From: Bacteroidales bacterium
Lineage (GTDB): Bacteria > Bacteroidota > Bacteroidia > Bacteroidales > UBA7960
NCBI GenBank assembly: GCA_007128045.1
Contig: SKYG01000379.1
Location: forward strand, 1 to 8,111
DNA length: 8,111 nt
Direction of reading: 5' to 3'
The notes under the pieces were generated by a model. That model saw only the letters and a program-made list of their open reading frames with translations, was not told the DNA's origin and searched no databases. This document shows positions 6,149-8,111 of this stretch, in pieces (the first letter of the stretch is position 1; each line of letters begins with the position of its first letter). The position numbers were made by a program, and so were the translations under genes.

Positions 6149-7951
6149 AGATGTTTTCGATGCGCGTTTGCGTTCGTGTTCGTCGAGGATCAGCTTTCGC
6201 ATACGGATATGTTTGGGTGTAAATTCAACGCATTCATCCCTGCCGATGTATTCCAGGGCTTCTTCCATAGAGAACTTCACTGCCGGTGCGATGCTGGCTT
6301 TGTCGTCGGCACCGGAGGCCCTTACATTAGAAAGCTTTTTCGTTTTGATGACATTCACCAGCAGGTCTTCCTGTCGGGTGTTCTCTCCGATAACCTGTCC
6401 GGCATAGATGTCGTCGCCTGGCTCAACAAAGAATTTTCCCCTGTCTTGCAGCTTGTCGAGAGAGTAGGCAATGGCGGTGCCGGTCTCCATGGCAATGAGT
6501 GCCCCGTTGCGTTTTATACCGAACTCTCCCTTGAAGGGTTCGAAGCCTTTGAATCGATGTGCCATGATGGCTTCTCCTTCTGTGGCTGTAAGCATATTGC
6601 TTCTCAGTCCGATCAGACCGCGTGCAGGGATGTCAAACTCCAGCAAGGTACGGTCGCCCTTAGGCTCCATGTTCATCATCTCGCCTTTGCGCTGCGACAC
6701 CATTTCAATTACTTTGCCGGCGAACGCCTCGGGTGCATGTACCATCAAGTGTTCTATGGGTTCGTGCTTTTGTCCGTCTATCTCTTTCATGATCACCTGT
6801 GGTTGTCCCACCTGCAACTCGTAGCCTTCTCTGCGCATGGTTTCTATCAGGATAGAGAGGTGCAGGATGCCACGGCCATAGACCATATAGGAGTCGGCCA
6901 TATTTGTTTCATGCACCCTCAGGGCCAGGTTTTTCTCGATTTCCTTGAACAGCCTGTCGCGCAGGTGGCGGCTGGTGACAAACTTACCATCGCGACCGTA
7001 AAACGGGGAGGTGTTGATAGAAAAAAGCATGCTCATGGTAGGCTCATCGATGGCAATGGGCTTGATGCCTTCGGGGCTTTCAAAATCAGCAACTGTGTCG
7101 CCAATCTCGAAGTTTTCGATACCCAGTATGGCACAGATCTCTCCTGGATAGATTTCGTATTTGATCTTTTCTTTTCCTAGTCCTTCGAAGATAAACAATT
7201 CCTTGATGCGGGATTTCAAGATACTTCCATCACGCTTTACCAGCGATACGGGTTGATTCTGTATAAGGCTGCCGCGGGTAAGTTTACCAACGGCAATACG
7301 CCCTACATAGGAGCTGTAATCCAGAGAGGTGATTTGCATCTGTGTGGTTCCTTCCGGGTAACTTACCGCCGGAATATGTTCGATGATCATATCAAGAAGG
7401 TGAGAGACATCAGTGGTAGGTGTACGCCAGTCGTCCGACATCCATCCTCCTTTGGCGGAGCCGTAAACGGTGGGGAAGTTCAGCTGGTCTTCGGTAGCAT
7501 TGAGGCTGAACATCAGGTCGAACACCTTCTCATTGGTCAACTCCGGATCACAATTGGGCTTGTCGACCTTGTTGATCACCACGATGGGTTTCTTGTCGAG
7601 GAGTATGGCCTTTTCAAGTACAAAGCGGGTTTGTGGCATGGGTCCTTCGAAGGCATCCACGATGAGTAACACCCCATCGGCCATATTCAGCACCCGTTCC
7701 ACCTCGCCGCCAAAGTCGGCGTGGCCAGGTGTGTCAATGATGTTAATCTTAACGTCTTTATATCTTACAGAGCAGTTTTTTGATAGTATGGTGATGCCGC
7801 GTTCACGCTCCAGGTCGTTGCTGTCGAGGATGAGTTCTCCGGATTCCTGGTTTTCACGAAACAGCTTGACCTGGTGAAGGATGCGGTCTACCAGGGTGGT
7901 CTTGCCATGGTCTACGTGGGCGATGATGGCAATGTTGCGGATGTCTTGCAT
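6146..7951 (-). CDS. typA: Translational GTPase TypA/BipA
   Basis: TypA (BipA) is a ribosome-associated GTPase of the EF-G type involved in ribosome assembly and in stress and low-temperature adaptation. The 601-residue length is usual for the family. GTPase motifs are G1 AHVDHGKTT at 11-19, G2 RGITI at 51-55, G3 DTPGH at 73-77, G4 NKVD at 127-130 and G5 SAK at 165-167. After these come the beta-barrel domain, EF-G-like domains, and the BipA C-terminal region with RGLIGLRSNMLTATEGEA. The ATG at 7951-7949 (MQDIRNIAIIAHVDHGK) is chosen because the longer reading frame (to 7978, a TTG) begins inside the predicted -7 element. The gene heads a minus-strand group with the glycosyltransferase 38 bp downstream. 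Its stop codon is in a short repeat. All motifs are intact. Confidence 0.96.
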   Translation of the reverse strand: MQDIRNIAIIAHVDHGKTTLVDRILHQVKLFRENQESGELILDSNDLERERGITILSKNCSVRYKDVKINIIDTPGHADFGGEVERVLNMADGVLLIVDAFEGPMPQTRFVLEKAILLDKKPIVVINKVDKPNCDPELTNEKVFDLMFSLNATEDQLNFPTVYGSAKGGWMSDDWRTPTTDVSHLLDMIIEHIPAVSYPEGTTQMQITSLDYSSYVGRIAVGKLTRGSLIQNQPVSLVKRDGSILKSRIKELFIFEGLGKEKIKYEIYPGEICAILGIENFEIGDTVADFESPEGIKPIAIDEPTMSMLFSINTSPFYGRDGKFVTSRHLRDRLFKEIEKNLALRVHETNMADSYMVYGRGILHLSILIETMRREGYELQVGQPQVIMKEIDGQKHEPIEHLMVHAPEAFAGKVIEMVSQRKGEMMNMEPKGDRTLLEFDIPARGLIGLRSNMLTATEGEAIMAHRFKGFEPFKGEFGIKRNGALIAMETGTAIAYSLDKLQDRGKFFVEPGDDIYAGQVIGENTRQEDLLVNVIKTKKLSNVRASGADDKASIAPAVKFSMEEALEYIGRDECVEFTPKHIRMRKLILDEHERKRASKTS

Positions 7952-7975
7952 GTATGTTTTTTTGTTAAAGGGGTG

Positions 7976-7983
7976 CAAAGGTA
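7976..7983 (-). promoter_or_regulatory. Predicted -7 promoter element of typA
   Basis: TACCTTTG on the minus strand (7983-7976), followed by CACC, matches the Bacteroidota -7 consensus TAnnTTTG. The start point would be near 7970-7972, giving a leader of about 20 nt before the ATG at 7951. No TTG is found at the expected -33 distance, where the 8-bp array (7993-8016) lies, so the promoter is incomplete by consensus. Confidence 0.55.
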
Positions 7984-7992
7984 GGGAAAAAA

Positions 7993-8016
7993 GTTGAATT
8001 GTTGAGTTGTTGAGTT
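7993..8016 (+). repeat. Tandem 8-bp array GTTGARTT x3 upstream of typA
   Basis: Units GTTGAATT, GTTGAGTT and GTTGAGTT are followed by a partial GTTG. The unit is the same as in the array upstream of lemA. It occupies the -33 region of the predicted typA promoter and runs directly into TTGTAGGG and a hairpin element. Confidence 0.88.
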
Positions 8017-8017
8017 G

Positions 8018-8058
8018 TTGTAGGGACAGGACTTTGCCTGACCGGCCTTGGCCTGTCC
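8018..8058. repeat. TTGTAGGG plus imperfect tandem hairpins
   Basis: TTGTAGGG (8018-8025) overlaps GGACAGG (8024-8030), which pairs with CCTGACC (8037-8043) with one mismatch around a 6-nt loop. A second palindromic part, GGCCTTGGCC (8044-8053), ends in CCTGTCC (8052-8058), the exact complement of GGACAGG. The arrangement looks like two partial copies of one hairpin of the form GGACAGGCCTTGGCCTGTCC. From memory, elements of this kind are common in intergenic DNA of some Bacteroidota. Confidence 0.6.
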
Positions 8059-8081
8059 GGGAAGTCTGAAAGTCGAGGGTT

Positions 8082-8111
8082 AAAAGAGAAAAGAGAAAAG
8101 AGAAAAGAGAA
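8082..8111. repeat. Tandem 7-bp array AAAAGAG, cut by window edge
   Basis: Four perfect 7-bp AAAAGAG units (8082-8109) plus two bases of a fifth reach the right edge, so the true length is unknown. In the register GAGAAAA it differs by one base from the main unit GTGAAAA of the array at 4625-4708. Between this and typA I see repeats and a promoter but no gene. Confidence 0.88.

Noticed and set aside
6140..7180. A 346-codon open frame on the plus strand opposite typA
   Set aside because: It is fully antisense to a well-conserved GTPase, its product is rich in Phe, His and Cys with no recognisable motif, and no promoter or ribosome site precedes it.

Overview
This window looks like ordinary chromosomal DNA from a member of the Bacteroidota, probably of the class Bacteroidia. 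The evidence is a type III glutamine synthetase, a start-proximal promoter pattern of the form TAnnTTTG (the Bacteroidota -7 element) upstream of three genes, and the near absence of Shine-Dalgarno sequences. The genus cannot be fixed from the sequence.

Layout, left to right. Positions 1-1648 (minus) hold most of glnN, which runs off the left edge. A 247-bp divergent promoter region separates it from lemA (1896-2447) and htpX (2494-3495), both plus. These encode a small membrane-anchored LemA protein and an M48 zinc membrane protease, and are probably one operon. A convergent, repeat-filled gap of about 205 bp follows. Then comes a minus-strand run that is transcribed in the order typA (7951-6146, ribosome-associated GTPase BipA), a GT2-like cytosolic glycosyltransferase (6107-4887) and miaA (4615-3701, tRNA dimethylallyltransferase). 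typA and the glycosyltransferase are 38 bp apart and are probably co-transcribed. miaA is 271 bp further on, behind a dense repeat block. Functionally these are housekeeping genes: nitrogen assimilation, membrane protein quality control, ribosome function and tRNA modification, plus one sugar transferase of unknown substrate.

The unusual part is the non-coding DNA. Almost every intergenic gap carries short tandem arrays with a strict 7- or 8-bp period. Four arrays share an 8-bp unit with an invariant core GTTGA/TCAAC and a variable triplet (19 full units). Two 7-bp arrays are built on GWGAAAA. One 8-bp array is built on CCAGGTTA, and one degenerate 7-bp array on GACYTTN. Two of the GTTGA arrays are followed in the same orientation by TTGTAGGG and a hairpin, and a third by a different REP-like hairpin, so they look like a recurring composite element. 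The arrays reach into genes: one encodes the last seven residues and stop of MiaA, another contains the typA stop codon, and the 84-bp 12-unit array ends 9 bp before the miaA start codon. They also leave the upstream frame open and so create false N-terminal extensions. I see no defence system, mobile element, CRISPR array or RNA gene. The repeats are the only candidate for something under-described, and they may simply be slippage products characteristic of this lineage.
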